Assembly (NCBI GenBank): GCA_937905985.1
Contig: CALCWC010000088.1
Span: 1 to 64,000, forward strand
Length of the DNA stretch: 64,000 bases
Direction: 5' to 3'
Source: an uncultured Verrucomicrobiales bacterium
GTDB taxonomy: Bacteria; Verrucomicrobiota; Verrucomicrobiia; Verrucomicrobiales; Akkermansiaceae
The notes under the pieces are model-generated. The model saw only the letters and a list, made by a program, of their open reading frames with translations, had not been told where the DNA came from and did no database searches. The translations under genes and the position numbers were made by a program. Position 1 is the stretch's first letter. The number at the start of each line of letters is the position of its first letter. Positions 42,160 through 50,729 of the stretch are shown one piece after another.

Positions 42160-42437
42160 CCTACACATGTGAACCAAAGTTTTGCCTATCCTGTGCGCCA
42201 AAATAAAGGACATTCAGGATGACAATGTTTTATTCTTGTTCATCGTAGTATATTGTTTATAAATGGTTTTAGAGTGACATTTTATCTACTTTTTTTCAAA
42301 AACAATCAACAATTTCTTTCGACAAGAGGATTCGGCTTGACATAGTGAAGAGGGGTGGTAAACTAGCCTCAAGCGAGCATCACGACAAATTGCTTGACAA
42401 TCTACAGATGTAATAAACATTATACAGCGTGTTTACA
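42160..42437. other. AT-rich intergenic region with the Fic gene promoter
   Basis: No gene was found. TTGACA (42337-42342), 16 bp and TAAACT (42359-42364) form a promoter for the Fic-fold gene. A second TTGACA near 42396 precedes a TATACA just before the coding start. Near 42193-42223 ATCCTG and CAGGAT form a weak hairpin. Confidence 0.6.
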
Positions 42438-43583
42438 ATGGATAGCAACGACCAAAATTCTATACGATTTCCAACAACAATCCCTGTGAGCGGGCATTAT
42501 CGCCTATGGCTGCTGCTGGGAGAGGTCTGCGCGGTGCTCCGTGAGGTCCAGGGGACGCCCCTCCCCCCACAAGAGGCAGCGAATGTGGAGGAAAAGTACC
42601 TGTTTCGCTGCGTACAGTCAACGGTCGCATCTAACGGCAACCCATTGACTGAGAACGAGATAAGCGACATTATAACCCGCTTCGGAAAGGGGGGGCTGGA
42701 GGAAAACGCGCGAGAGCGCGAAATTTGGAACGTCATTCAGGCGTGCCAGGGCTTGGTGCGCGCCACGCGCAAGCTCAACGTGCCGAAATACGATACCGAC
42801 TACCTGGGGCGCATCAACGCGACGGTGCTGGACGGGCTTGCGCTTCCCGATGGAGAGGAGGGCGGCAGCGTGAGGCGCGGCGAGGTGGAGGGCATCGGCC
42901 TGTCTGCGGAGAAATGCCGCTTTGCGCTGGAGCGCTACTGCTTCTGGGTGGGCTCGGACACCTTTTCGGCGGAGAACACGGAGATGCAGCGCATGGTGGA
43001 CATACTGCGCGCGCTGATGGCGCACGCCTACCTGCTGCTGATACGCCCCTACCCCGACGGCAACGAGAGGACTGCGCGGCTGGCGGAGCTGTTCCTGCTG
43101 ATGGGTTCGGGCATACCCGCCCCGGCAGCCTTCCTTCTCGGCGTCTACTCCACCTCCGCGTGCAAGCGTATGGTGCAGGAGCTTGCCAACCAAGACACCG
43201 AGCCCGGCAGCGCGACGTGGGACGCCTTTTTCATAGACTCGCTGGAGGGGTGGAGCGGTGCCTTGCGCGGGTTGCTGGCAGATTTGCGGGAATACCGCCT
43301 GCACGCGGCTTGGCGGCAGCATGTGGAGGATTTTTTTCGCAACAGCCCCACGGAAAAGACCGGCACGCGCCGCCGCGACCTCCTGCTCTCCCTTCCGGCC
43401 GTGCCAACACCCATCAATGCGTTTTCCGACATCCCGCAGAAGGTGTTCTACACGCACTACCGCCACAAGAACCTTCGCACGCTGAGCCGCGACTTGGTGG
43501 AGCTGGTGCAAGGCGGCCTGCTGGAGCACACGCGGGAGGGATACAGGCCCAGGCGTGAGACGGTGATACCGTGGGGAAACTAA
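42438..43583 (+). CDS. Fic-fold protein with altered active-site motif
   Basis: Fic enzymes transfer AMP or other moieties using the motif HPFx(D/E)GNGRxxR. This ~381-residue protein has the full Fic scaffold: an N-terminal inhibitory-helix region (STVASNGNPLTENE in place of SSxIEGNxLT) and a core helix pair. A C-terminal winged helix follows (VFYTHYRHKNLRTLSRDLVELVQ). The loop, however, reads IRPYPDGNERTARL. The catalytic His is Arg (codon CGC at 43044-43046) and GNGR has become GNER, while the inhibitory Glu is also lost. AMPylation as known should be impossible. It could be a pseudoenzyme or use other chemistry. It is a single AT-flanked gene; the ATG at 42438 is chosen over a GTG at 42429. 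Confidence 0.8.
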   Translation: MDSNDQNSIRFPTTIPVSGHYRLWLLLGEVCAVLREVQGTPLPPQEAANVEEKYLFRCVQSTVASNGNPLTENEISDIITRFGKGGLEENAREREIWNVIQACQGLVRATRKLNVPKYDTDYLGRINATVLDGLALPDGEEGGSVRRGEVEGIGLSAEKCRFALERYCFWVGSDTFSAENTEMQRMVDILRALMAHAYLLLIRPYPDGNERTARLAELFLLMGSGIPAPAAFLLGVYSTSACKRMVQELANQDTEPGSATWDAFFIDSLEGWSGALRGLLADLREYRLHAAWRQHVEDFFRNSPTEKTGTRRRDLLLSLPAVPTPINAFSDIPQKVFYTHYRHKNLRTLSRDLVELVQGGLLEHTREGYRPRRETVIPWGN

Positions 43584-43599
43584 TGTACTGATTGGAAAA

Positions 43600-44625
43600 T
43601 CAGTGCAATTCGCACCAGACGGCGCGGTGGTCGCTGGCGTGCTTGGGCGTGGGCGGGGCCACACCCATCTTGGCGCGCTTCATGCGGGATTGCAGGACCT
43701 TGTTGACGAAAATCATGTCGTAGGTCAGGTACTCCTTGCCTGCCTTGTAATAGATGGTCCACCCCTCGCCGCGGGCATCCGTGGGTTCCAAGCGCTTCAT
43801 GGCGGCATCCTTGGATACACCCTGTTCCATCTGCTTGATGGCGGGCGTGCCGGGGCCGTCGTTCCAGTCGCCGTAGATCAGGGTGGGAATACCGGGTTGC
43901 TCGCGGCTGATTTTCTGGAGGTACATGGAGAGGGTGATGGCCTCTCGCTGGCGCAGGCTGTCCGCAGCAGCCTCGTCATCCGCCACATGCGACTTCAAAT
44001 GAGCGCCGATAATGCGGAACAGGCGGCCATCGGGCACCTTCACCACCACATCCAGGATGCCGCGCAGCATCTTGCGGTTCTGTTCTCCGTATAGCGGGTA
44101 GTCCGCGGTGGAGTGATCTTGCACGATGGGGTGGCGGGAAAGCACGGCAAGCGCGCGTTCCTCGCCCTCGCGCTCCAGCACGCGGTAGTAGGGGTATTCG
44201 CGCCCCATCTTGGACAAGCGGGAGCGCAGGTCGTTGAGAGAGACTTCTCCACCCACCTCCACCAGTCCGATGATGTCGGGAGCCTGGTCGGAAATCCCCT
44301 TGGCCACGGCATTGCGGGCGGCGACGGGTTTGGGGCTGCTGACATAGCGGCTGCGTGTGCGTTCGCCCTCCACAAAGTAGTTCTCAACGTTCTGCATGAG
44401 GAAGCGGACCGCCGGCCCGGTTTCCGGGATTTCCTTGCCGGAAACGCTGGTATTTGCCTGGGCCTGCTGCTCCGGCACGGCGGGCTGCTCCGGCGGGGTG
44501 CCGTCCTCCTTGGTATCGCCCCAATAGTGGAAGACAAGCGCCAGAACCACCACCAGCAGCAACCCAAGCAGGCTGTCGCCGCGCATGCCTTTGCCGCCCT
44601 TGCGGCCGCTGTTGTCCTTGATCAT
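43600..44625 (-). CDS. Membrane-anchored endonuclease/exonuclease/phosphatase family protein
   Basis: The 341-residue product has one N-terminal transmembrane anchor (LLGLLLVVVLALVFHYW) after a basic start, so the catalytic domain faces the periplasm. EEP-fold motifs are MQNVENYFV, DIIGLVEVGG (metal-binding Glu), IIGAHLKSH, YGDWND and the C-terminal SDHRAVW. Substrates could be nucleic acids or phosphoesters such as lipids or sugars. It follows hemB by 12 bp on the same strand, with no obvious functional connection. Confidence 0.85.
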   Translation of the reverse strand: MIKDNSGRKGGKGMRGDSLLGLLLVVVLALVFHYWGDTKEDGTPPEQPAVPEQQAQANTSVSGKEIPETGPAVRFLMQNVENYFVEGERTRSRYVSSPKPVAARNAVAKGISDQAPDIIGLVEVGGEVSLNDLRSRLSKMGREYPYYRVLEREGEERALAVLSRHPIVQDHSTADYPLYGEQNRKMLRGILDVVVKVPDGRLFRIIGAHLKSHVADDEAAADSLRQREAITLSMYLQKISREQPGIPTLIYGDWNDGPGTPAIKQMEQGVSKDAAMKRLEPTDARGEGWTIYYKAGKEYLTYDMIFVNKVLQSRMKRAKMGVAPPTPKHASDHRAVWCELH

Positions 44626-44637
44626 GGCAGGGAAAAA

Positions 44638-45630
44638 CTACTCGGAAAGCCAGCGCGCCACGTCCGGTGCGGCGTAGGTGAGAATCATGTCGGCCCCGGC
44701 GCGGCGGATGCTCAGCAGGGACTCCATCATGGCGGCGCGTTCGTCCAGCCAGCCGGACTTGGCGGCGGCCTTCACCATCAGGTACTCGCCGCTCACATGG
44801 TACGCGGCAATGGGCAGATTGGTGCGGCGGCGCATCTCCGCTATCACGTCGAGGTACAGCGTGGCGGGCTTCACCATCAGGAAATCCGCGCCCTCCGCTG
44901 CATCCAGCTCGGCCTCGCGTATGGCCTCTCGGATGTTGCCGGGATCCATCTGGTAGGTCTTCTTGTCGCCGAACTTGGGCGCGCTGCCCAGCGCCCCTCG
45001 GAACGGGCCGTACAGGGCAGACGCGTACTTGGCGGTGTAGCTCATGAGGGAGACGCCCGTAAAGCCCTCGGCATCCAGCGCGGCGCGGAGCGCGGCAATG
45101 CGGCCGTCCATCATGTCGCTGGGAGAGATGATGTCCGCCCCTGCCCTGGCGTGGCAGAGGGCCTGCTTCACCAGGGCCTCCACGGTCTCGTCGTTGAGGA
45201 TTTCATACCCGCCGTCGGGGAACTCTCGCACGATGCCGTCCTGGCCGTAGGTGTTGAAGGGGTCGAGCGCCACATCGGTCATCACGCACATCTGCGGGGT
45301 TTCCGCCTTGATGGCGCGGATGGCGCGGGGCACCACGCCGTCGGGGTTCCAGGCCTCGCTGCCCTGCGCGTCCTTCTTTTCCTCCGGCACCACCGCAAAC
45401 AGGTCGATGCAGCCGATACCCAGCTCCAGCAGGCGCCGGCATTCCTCCACTATCCCCCCCACGCTCCAGCGCGTGCAGCCGGAAAGCGACTCGATTGGCG
45501 TGTCCTCATCCCCCTCCTGCACAAACATGGGGTAGATCAGGTGGGCGGCTGTCAGCGAGCTTTCGCGCATCAGGCCGCGCACCACCTCGCTCTTGCGGTT
45601 CCGGCGCGGGCGTATCGGCAGGTTCATCAT
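44638..45630 (-). CDS. hemB: Delta-aminolevulinic acid dehydratase (porphobilinogen synthase)
   Basis: HemB condenses two 5-aminolevulinate molecules to porphobilinogen in haem synthesis. The 330-residue protein has Schiff-base lysines in SYTAKYASALYGPF and FLMVKPATLYLDV. The metal loop reads MTDVALDPFNTYGQDG: aspartate/alanine in place of the three-cysteine zinc site, so it is of the Mg/K-dependent type. PSDMMDGRI is conserved. The ATG at 45630 lies 6 bp after a TATAAT box. The EEP gene follows 12 bp after the stop. Confidence 0.96.
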   Translation of the reverse strand: MMNLPIRPRRNRKSEVVRGLMRESSLTAAHLIYPMFVQEGDEDTPIESLSGCTRWSVGGIVEECRRLLELGIGCIDLFAVVPEEKKDAQGSEAWNPDGVVPRAIRAIKAETPQMCVMTDVALDPFNTYGQDGIVREFPDGGYEILNDETVEALVKQALCHARAGADIISPSDMMDGRIAALRAALDAEGFTGVSLMSYTAKYASALYGPFRGALGSAPKFGDKKTYQMDPGNIREAIREAELDAAEGADFLMVKPATLYLDVIAEMRRRTNLPIAAYHVSGEYLMVKAAAKSGWLDERAAMMESLLSIRRAGADMILTYAAPDVARWLSE

Positions 45631-45636
45631 GGCGCG

Positions 45637-45665
45637 ATTATATTACAGCACACGCGTGAATGCAA
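45637..45665 (-). promoter_or_regulatory. hemB promoter
   Basis: On the minus strand TTGCAT (45665-45660), 17 bp, TATAAT (45642-45637), then 6 bp to ATG. A near-ideal promoter for a leaderless mRNA. Confidence 0.8.
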
Positions 45666-45674
45666 GGTTTAGCC

Positions 45675-45703
45675 TTGATGGCGGGGCGGCGTGCCTGTAG
45701 AAT
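45675..45703 (+). promoter_or_regulatory. Promoter of the CPBP protease-thiL pair
   Basis: TTGATG (45675-45680), 17 bp and TAGAAT (45698-45703), then 6 bp to ATG. It is divergent from the hemB promoter ten bases away. Confidence 0.7.
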
Positions 45704-45709
45704 AGGGAC

Positions 45710-46540
45710 ATGCTGGCAGATGCAGCAAATGTGTTGATACCCCATGAGCAGGCGGAGGTCTGCGTGGTGGCGTTTGCTTTGGCGCTGTGTTACGCGCTGT
45801 GGTTCTGCGGGGCCCTGGCGCGATGGGCGGGCGGCGGGCTGCCTGCGGTGCCGCAATACCCCGGCAGCCTGTTTCCCAACAAGGGGGACCAGATGCTCAC
45901 GGCAGGCTTTTTACTTGTCTTCATCTGGTGCACTGTGATGGCGGGGGGAGGCGGGGCGGACGACGGCAGCCGGCCAAACGCGCTGGAGCTGCTGTTCAAC
46001 CTCGTGTTCACGCTGGTGCTGTACACGCCGATGCTGGTGCGCTACTTCACGCTCAAGAAGCTGCCGCGGCCGCGCTTCGGTATTATACAGAGCGGGTTGA
46101 TGGTGCTGGGCTTCTTGATGATTTGCTGGCTGGGCACCGCAGCGGTGGAGGCATCGGGCATCAACGACTGGCTCATCCGGACGACCTCCTGCCCAGAGCA
46201 GCAGGAGGTGGTGGAGGAGCTGCAGGAAGGCAGCGGCTTGGCCCCGTTCTTCATCGCCGTTGCCGCGGTCATCCAGGCTCCTATTTGCGAGGAATGCGCG
46301 TTCCGCGGCTTCCTGTACAACATCTTGAAAAAGCACGCGGGCAGGGTGAGCGCCACACTTGCTTCCGCATTGCTGTTCGCGGCGGTGCATGCATCCCTTC
46401 CGCAATTGCTGCCGCTGTTCATCTTCGGCGTGGTGCAGTGCCTGGCGTACGAGAAGGCCAAATCCCTGTGGCTGCCGATGTGCATCCACGCCGCGTTCAA
46501 CAGCGCAGCCGTCCTTATGCTCATCCTTCAATCTTCCTAG
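45710..46540 (+). CDS. CPBP family intramembrane protease
   Basis: This 276-residue polytopic membrane protein carries the CPBP (Abi/CAAX) active-site motifs near its C-terminus: EECAFRGFLYN (EExxxR), LLFAAVHAS (FxxxH-type) and CIHAAFNSA (HxxxN). Family members are glutamate-type intramembrane endopeptidases. In bacteria they mature peptides or give bacteriocin immunity, but the substrate here is unknown. thiL begins 10 bp after the stop, so the two are co-transcribed. Confidence 0.88.
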   Translation: MLADAANVLIPHEQAEVCVVAFALALCYALWFCGALARWAGGGLPAVPQYPGSLFPNKGDQMLTAGFLLVFIWCTVMAGGGGADDGSRPNALELLFNLVFTLVLYTPMLVRYFTLKKLPRPRFGIIQSGLMVLGFLMICWLGTAAVEASGINDWLIRTTSCPEQQEVVEELQEGSGLAPFFIAVAAVIQAPICEECAFRGFLYNILKKHAGRVSATLASALLFAAVHASLPQLLPLFIFGVVQCLAYEKAKSLWLPMCIHAAFNSAAVLMLILQSS

Positions 46541-46550
46541 CCATTCCCCC

Positions 46551-47432
46551 ATGGAACCGCTTTCCCAGCTGGGCGAGGACGCCGTTCTGCGCCGCCTGCT
46601 GCCGCACCTCACAGGCAACGAGAGCCTGATGGTGGGAGCAGGCGATGACTGCGCCGTGGCCGCCCGCAACGCAGAATGGGACACGCTCTTGAAGACCGAC
46701 GCCGTGGTGGAGGGCGTGCATTTCACGCGCGACACCGAGCCGGAACGCATCGGCCGCAAGGCACTCGCCCGCGCCGTATCCGACATAGCGGCCATGGGCG
46801 GCGTGCCGGAGCATGCGCTGGTGACCCTGCTGGTACACCCCCGGCGCGGCGTGGAGCTGCTGGAGGGCATCTACCGCGGCCTGGCTCGGCTGGCAGGGGA
46901 GTTCGGCATTTCTCTGGCGGGCGGGGAGACCACCGCCCTGCCCCAGGACGGGCTGGCCATCTCCGTGGCGCTCACAGGACGCGTGGAGCACGGGCGTGCC
47001 GTGCTGCGCTCCACCGCCCACCCCGGCGATTTCCTCTACGTGAGCGGCAAACTGGGCGGCTCCTTTGAAAGTGGCCGCCACCTGGATTTCACACCGCGCG
47101 TGATGCTGGCACGCGCCCTCATGGAACACGGATTGAGCCCCTCCGCCATGATGGACCTGTCCGACGGGCTGGGAACCGATCTGCCGCGGCTGGCAGCGGC
47201 ATCCCGCTGCGGATTCGGGGTAGACGAAGCATCCCTGCCGCTGCATGAGGGCTGCACTCCCCGCCAAGGCATCTGTGACGGCGAAGACTACGAGCTGCTC
47301 ATGAGCTTCCCGCCGGAGGTGGCCGAAAGGCTCTCCGAGGCGCACCTTCCCACCCCCATTACCCGCATCGGCAGACTGACCGACGGGGGAGGGCAAAAAC
47401 TCCCTTCCGGGTGGCAACATTTCACTGCCTGA
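46551..47432 (+). CDS. thiL: Thiamine-monophosphate kinase
   Basis: ThiL phosphorylates thiamine monophosphate to the active cofactor thiamine diphosphate. The 293-residue protein starts MEPLSQLGEDAVL at 46551, with the usual GAGDDCAVA, KTDAVVEGVHF, AVSDIAAMGG and GGETTALPQ ATP/Mg-binding motifs. MMDLSDGLGTDL and CDGEDYELL follow. A longer frame reaching into the upstream gene is a shadow. It is the last gene of a pair with the CPBP protease and is followed by the dnaA upstream region. Confidence 0.94.
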   Translation: MEPLSQLGEDAVLRRLLPHLTGNESLMVGAGDDCAVAARNAEWDTLLKTDAVVEGVHFTRDTEPERIGRKALARAVSDIAAMGGVPEHALVTLLVHPRRGVELLEGIYRGLARLAGEFGISLAGGETTALPQDGLAISVALTGRVEHGRAVLRSTAHPGDFLYVSGKLGGSFESGRHLDFTPRVMLARALMEHGLSPSAMMDLSDGLGTDLPRLAAASRCGFGVDEASLPLHEGCTPRQGICDGEDYELLMSFPPEVAERLSEAHLPTPITRIGRLTDGGGQKLPSGWQHFTA

Positions 47433-47798
47433 AAACCCTTGATTCACGGCATGCTTCACGCCCTTTCCGGGAACTTTCACTCATTGCCTGAATTTAGTTT
47501 TATTTATTGTATATCAATGCGTTACATGCGTCATTAAAATTGTTCCACAGAGCAAATCCGGCAATCCTGAAACAATCAAGAAAAGTTAAAAGTCACCCCT
47601 TTTTAACCCACATTTTTTTTCCTCTTGTGGAACGCTCATGGAACATGGAAAAAGGGGGCGGGCCCCCTGAGCTGAAGACAAAAAAATCTTTTCCCAAATC
47701 GGGGAGCATGGCATAGTCCGTTCCGCAACCGCACCCCACCGATTCACAGGGGCGCAACCGAGAAAGAAAAACATCTAGACAGGGCAAGCGAGTATATT
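47433..47798. other. Region upstream of dnaA
   Basis: A 366-bp gap without a gene, AT-rich from ~47490 to 47640. GTTCCACA (47542-47549) and TGTGGAAC (47626-47633) form an 8-bp inverted pair resembling degenerate DnaA boxes. A GC hairpin (GGGGG, CGGG, CCCCC at 47654-47667) beside five A residues looks like a minus-strand terminator. TATATT lies just before the dnaA ATG, without a matching -35. It could be an autoregulatory region or, less surely, part of an origin. Confidence 0.4.
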
Positions 47799-49193
47799 AT
47801 GGACAGGGAGGAACAGTTGAGCCGGCTTTGGAACGACATCGTCGGCGAAATGAAGAGGCTGGACGGCGGAGATTCATACGGCATCGACACATACATCACG
47901 CCCCTGTCGCTCAAGGATGACGATGGCAAGACGCTGACGCTTGCCTACCCGGCGGACACACTGATCGACTGGGTGGAGCTCAACTACGAGGACCGAATCG
48001 TGTTTGCGGCCACCAAGGTGCTGCAAGGCGCACGCAACGTCACCTTCAAACAGCTGGACTCCCCTGCCCACGCCGCGCAGGAGGTTGTTCTGCAGGAAGA
48101 GGAGAAAGCCCCTGCCCCGAAGCCTGCCAAGAAAAAGGCCACCCGCAGCAAGGGAACGCCCGTAAGCGGTCTGAACGCATCGTTCACCTTTGACAACTTC
48201 GTGACGGGCTCCAGCAACGACTTTGCATGCGCAGCGGCCCGCGCCTGCGCCGACTGCCTGGAGGACATGCCGTACAACCCGCTGTTCATCTACGGCGGCC
48301 CGGGACTGGGCAAGACCCACCTGCTGCACGCCATCGGCAACGCCATCCTGGCCAAGCGCGAGGGCGCGAAGGTGCTCTACCTCACCAGCGAAGTGTTCGC
48401 CAACGACTACATCGACGCCATCGGCAACGGCGCGCGCGCCATTACGGAGTTCCGCCGCAAGTACCGCAAGGCTGATGTACTGCTCATCGACGACGTGCAG
48501 TTCCTCTCCCGCGGCACCAAGACGCAGGAGGAGTTCTTCCACACCTTTAACGCCCTGCTGGACAGCGGCAAACAGGTGGTGCTCTCCGCGGACTGCCCCG
48601 CCTCCCAAATCACCAACCTGGAGCCGCGCCTCAGCTCACGCTTCCAGCAGGGCATGACCGTCTCCGTCCACCAGCCGGATTTGGAAACCCGCACCGCCAT
48701 CCTGCGCAACGTCTGCAAGCAGTGGAAGAGCGAGTACATCACCGACGAGATCATCAACTACCTTGCCCGCAGCGTCACGCGCTCCGTGCGCCTGCTGGTG
48801 GGAGCGTGCGTGCGCCTGGTCACGTTTGCGTCCTTCGCAAGCCGCTGCCCCAGCATGGCGGAAGCCAAGCAATATATAGCGGACATTGTGCGCGAGAGCA
48901 AGGGCGGTACGGTGACCGTGGCGGACATCCAGCAGAGGATAGCCAACGAGTTTGACCTGCGCCTCAACGAGCTGACGGGGCCGCGGCGCAACACCGCCGT
49001 GGTGCAGCCGCGCCAGGTGGCCATGTACCTTTCCCGCAAGCTCACGGGGTGTTCCCTGCAGGAGATTGGCGAGGCGTTTGGCGGGCGCAGCCACGCCACG
49101 GTGCTCAATGCCGCCCGCAAGGTGGAGGCGGATATCGCCAAGGATCCGCAACTGGCCGCCGTGGTCAAGAAACTGGCCGCGGAACTGGCGTAA
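47799..49193 (+). CDS. dnaA: Chromosomal replication initiator protein DnaA
   Basis: DnaA binds DnaA boxes and melts the origin. The 464-residue protein has an N-terminal domain I (SRLWNDIVGEMKRL), a Lys/Pro-rich linker (PAPKPAKKKATRSKG) and the AAA+ domain III. Its motifs are FTFDNFVTGSSNDFACAAA, Walker A GGPGLGKTHLLHAIGN, Walker B LLIDDVQFL and LEPRLSSRFQQGM. Domain IV follows with its DNA-binding helices (QVAMYLSRKLTGCSLQEIGEAFGGRSHATVLNA, residues of the signature AFGGRSHATV). Neighbours here (thiL, tatA) are not the classic dnaN-recF set. Confidence 0.97.
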   Translation: MDREEQLSRLWNDIVGEMKRLDGGDSYGIDTYITPLSLKDDDGKTLTLAYPADTLIDWVELNYEDRIVFAATKVLQGARNVTFKQLDSPAHAAQEVVLQEEEKAPAPKPAKKKATRSKGTPVSGLNASFTFDNFVTGSSNDFACAAARACADCLEDMPYNPLFIYGGPGLGKTHLLHAIGNAILAKREGAKVLYLTSEVFANDYIDAIGNGARAITEFRRKYRKADVLLIDDVQFLSRGTKTQEEFFHTFNALLDSGKQVVLSADCPASQITNLEPRLSSRFQQGMTVSVHQPDLETRTAILRNVCKQWKSEYITDEIINYLARSVTRSVRLLVGACVRLVTFASFASRCPSMAEAKQYIADIVRESKGGTVTVADIQQRIANEFDLRLNELTGPRRNTAVVQPRQVAMYLSRKLTGCSLQEIGEAFGGRSHATVLNAARKVEADIAKDPQLAAVVKKLAAELA

Positions 49194-49218
49194 AAAACAA
49201 ACCTAATCCGAAACCACC

Positions 49219-49458
49219 CTATTGGGCGGGTTTGTCGGTATCCTTGGATTCCTTGTCCTTCTTGTCCAGCTCTTTCGAGCTGTTGTTGAGGGCATCCTCG
49301 AACTCGCGGCGGGCCTTGCCAAACTCACCCAGGCTGCGGCCAAGAGCGCGCGCGATATCCGGCAGCCGCTTGGCACCAAACACCAGCAGGCACACCAGAA
49401 TCAGTATGCCCCATTGCAACGGGGAGGACAATATAGCCAGCGTGTTCATGGCGTTCAT
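49219..49458 (-). CDS. tatA: Sec-independent protein translocase TatA
   Basis: TatA forms the pore-like part of the twin-arginine pathway, moving folded proteins across the inner membrane. The 79-residue product has the single N-terminal helix (LQWGILILVCLLVFGAKRLP), the conserved FG hinge, an amphipathic helix (DIARALGRSLGEFGKARREF) and a charged tail rich in Lys and Asp. The Met at 49458 is preferred over one nine codons upstream because it keeps the family's short N-terminus. It is convergent with dnaA. No tatB or tatC is in view. Confidence 0.9.
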   Translation of the reverse strand: MNAMNTLAILSSPLQWGILILVCLLVFGAKRLPDIARALGRSLGEFGKARREFEDALNNSSKELDKKDKESKDTDKPAQ

Positions 49459-49552
49459 TCTAATGCCCCTCACTACCCCATGCAAGAAAAAAACATGCCG
49501 ACACGACCGACCGGGTTTGCGACAGGGACGGCGTGGGCAGCGGATGGCCTTT

Positions 49553-50563
49553 TCATTCGACCGCCTCCACGGGTTGTTCCGCGGGCGGCTCCGGCTCCTC
49601 CAGCTTGATGTCTATCAGATTTTCGCCGAAGATGCGCTGGAAGACGGGGCTGTTGACGAAATCCACCAGCTTGGCACTGCCGTATGCGTGCCGCTCCTTG
49701 AACGTTTGCAGCAGGGGGATGATTTTCTGCGCGTTGAGCCGGGCGGTGTCGGCGGCATCACCCCAGCATTCCGGCCAAGGCTTCTCGTTCTCGGCAAAGG
49801 TTTCGGCAAGTTCCTCGCCGCGCGCCGCCAACAAGGGAACAAGCATGTCGGCCACGCCCTTGCGGTCGATGGACGCCACCTGATACAGGAAGCGTGTGAG
49901 CTCCCGCTCGCATGTGTTGCCGCAAAAGCGCTCCGGCAGCCCCGTGGGCACGGCGGAAACCACGTTCACGCGCCGCATCTCGCCTAGATCGGCATACGGC
50001 AGCTCCGGATCCGCCAGGTCGATAGCATCGTCGTAGAAATCCGCCACCATCTGCTGCGCGGCGATGGAATGGACGCGCTCTCCCCACAGGCAGGGGGTGA
50101 CCACCAATTCGCAGATGAGCATGAAGTGACGCTGGAAGTGCACCTTGCCGTTGGGCAGGCGCAGCGTGCTGGCTCCGTTCTGGAAAACGTGGAAATGCGC
50201 GCTCACCTCGCCCGGCATGCCGTCCAGCCGCATCTCCGGCAGCTCGCCGTCCACCACCAGCATGCCGTCGCGCGCCTTGAAGCGCAACACCCACACGGGG
50301 TCGCCGGCCACCAGGGAGAAGGCATCCTGCGCGTTGGCGTGAAAAAAGGATGTGCGGGAGGGGCTGTGCTTGAAGCTCCACCGGTACTCCACCTCGGTGT
50401 CGGCGCGGTTCTCCAGGTATTCCTGGCGCAGGACGATGCCGAGCGGCATCTCCGACTCCCACTGCACGGTATCCGGCACGAGTGCAGGGCGGTACGCCAG
50501 CGCCACCATGCCTGCCGCACCTAGGAGAAGAATCACGAGAGTGCGTATGTGCCACCTTTTCAT
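49553..50563 (-). CDS. Membrane-anchored hypothetical protein
   Basis: The 336-residue product starts MKRWHIRTLVILLLGAAGMVALAY, a signal anchor, so most of it lies in the periplasm. The N-terminal half looks beta-rich (FKARDGMLVVDGELPEMRL; GKVHFQRHFMLICELVV), the C-terminal half helical, ending in an acidic Pro-rich tail. No family was recognised. The longer frame upstream would cross its own promoter: TTGCCG, 18 bp, TATAAT (50576-50571), then 7 bp to this ATG. Confidence 0.7.
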   Translation of the reverse strand: MKRWHIRTLVILLLGAAGMVALAYRPALVPDTVQWESEMPLGIVLRQEYLENRADTEVEYRWSFKHSPSRTSFFHANAQDAFSLVAGDPVWVLRFKARDGMLVVDGELPEMRLDGMPGEVSAHFHVFQNGASTLRLPNGKVHFQRHFMLICELVVTPCLWGERVHSIAAQQMVADFYDDAIDLADPELPYADLGEMRRVNVVSAVPTGLPERFCGNTCERELTRFLYQVASIDRKGVADMLVPLLAARGEELAETFAENEKPWPECWGDAADTARLNAQKIIPLLQTFKERHAYGSAKLVDFVNSPVFQRIFGENLIDIKLEEPEPPAEQPVEAVE

Positions 50564-50570
50564 AATGGGG

Positions 50571-50600
50571 ATTATACCGCCTACATGCGCTCCGCGGCAA
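50571..50600 (-). promoter_or_regulatory. Promoter of the membrane-anchored protein
   Basis: TTGCCG (50600-50595), an 18-bp spacer and TATAAT (50576-50571) on the minus strand, 7 bp before the ATG. Confidence 0.75.
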
Positions 50601-50688
50601 GCAAAATACCACATGTGTTGTCCCAATGTTTTTTCAACCATTGCGTTGGGAGACATGTGGCAAAATACGTGAAGCTCGTGATTTGGCC

Positions 50689-50717
50689 TTGCGCGCGCAC
50701 GTCCGCGCGCCTATAAT
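50689..50717 (+). promoter_or_regulatory. Promoter of the small lipoprotein-ruvB-amidase operon
   Basis: TTGCGC (50689-50694), 17 bp and TATAAT (50712-50717), 12 bp before the start of the 43-codon gene. Confidence 0.75.
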
Positions 50718-50729
50718 GGAATGCGTACC

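Noticed and set aside
47586..47787. Two 60-codon frames antisense to the dnaA leader.
   Set aside because: They are short, share DNA in two frames, lack a promoter or start context, and show no recognisable protein features.
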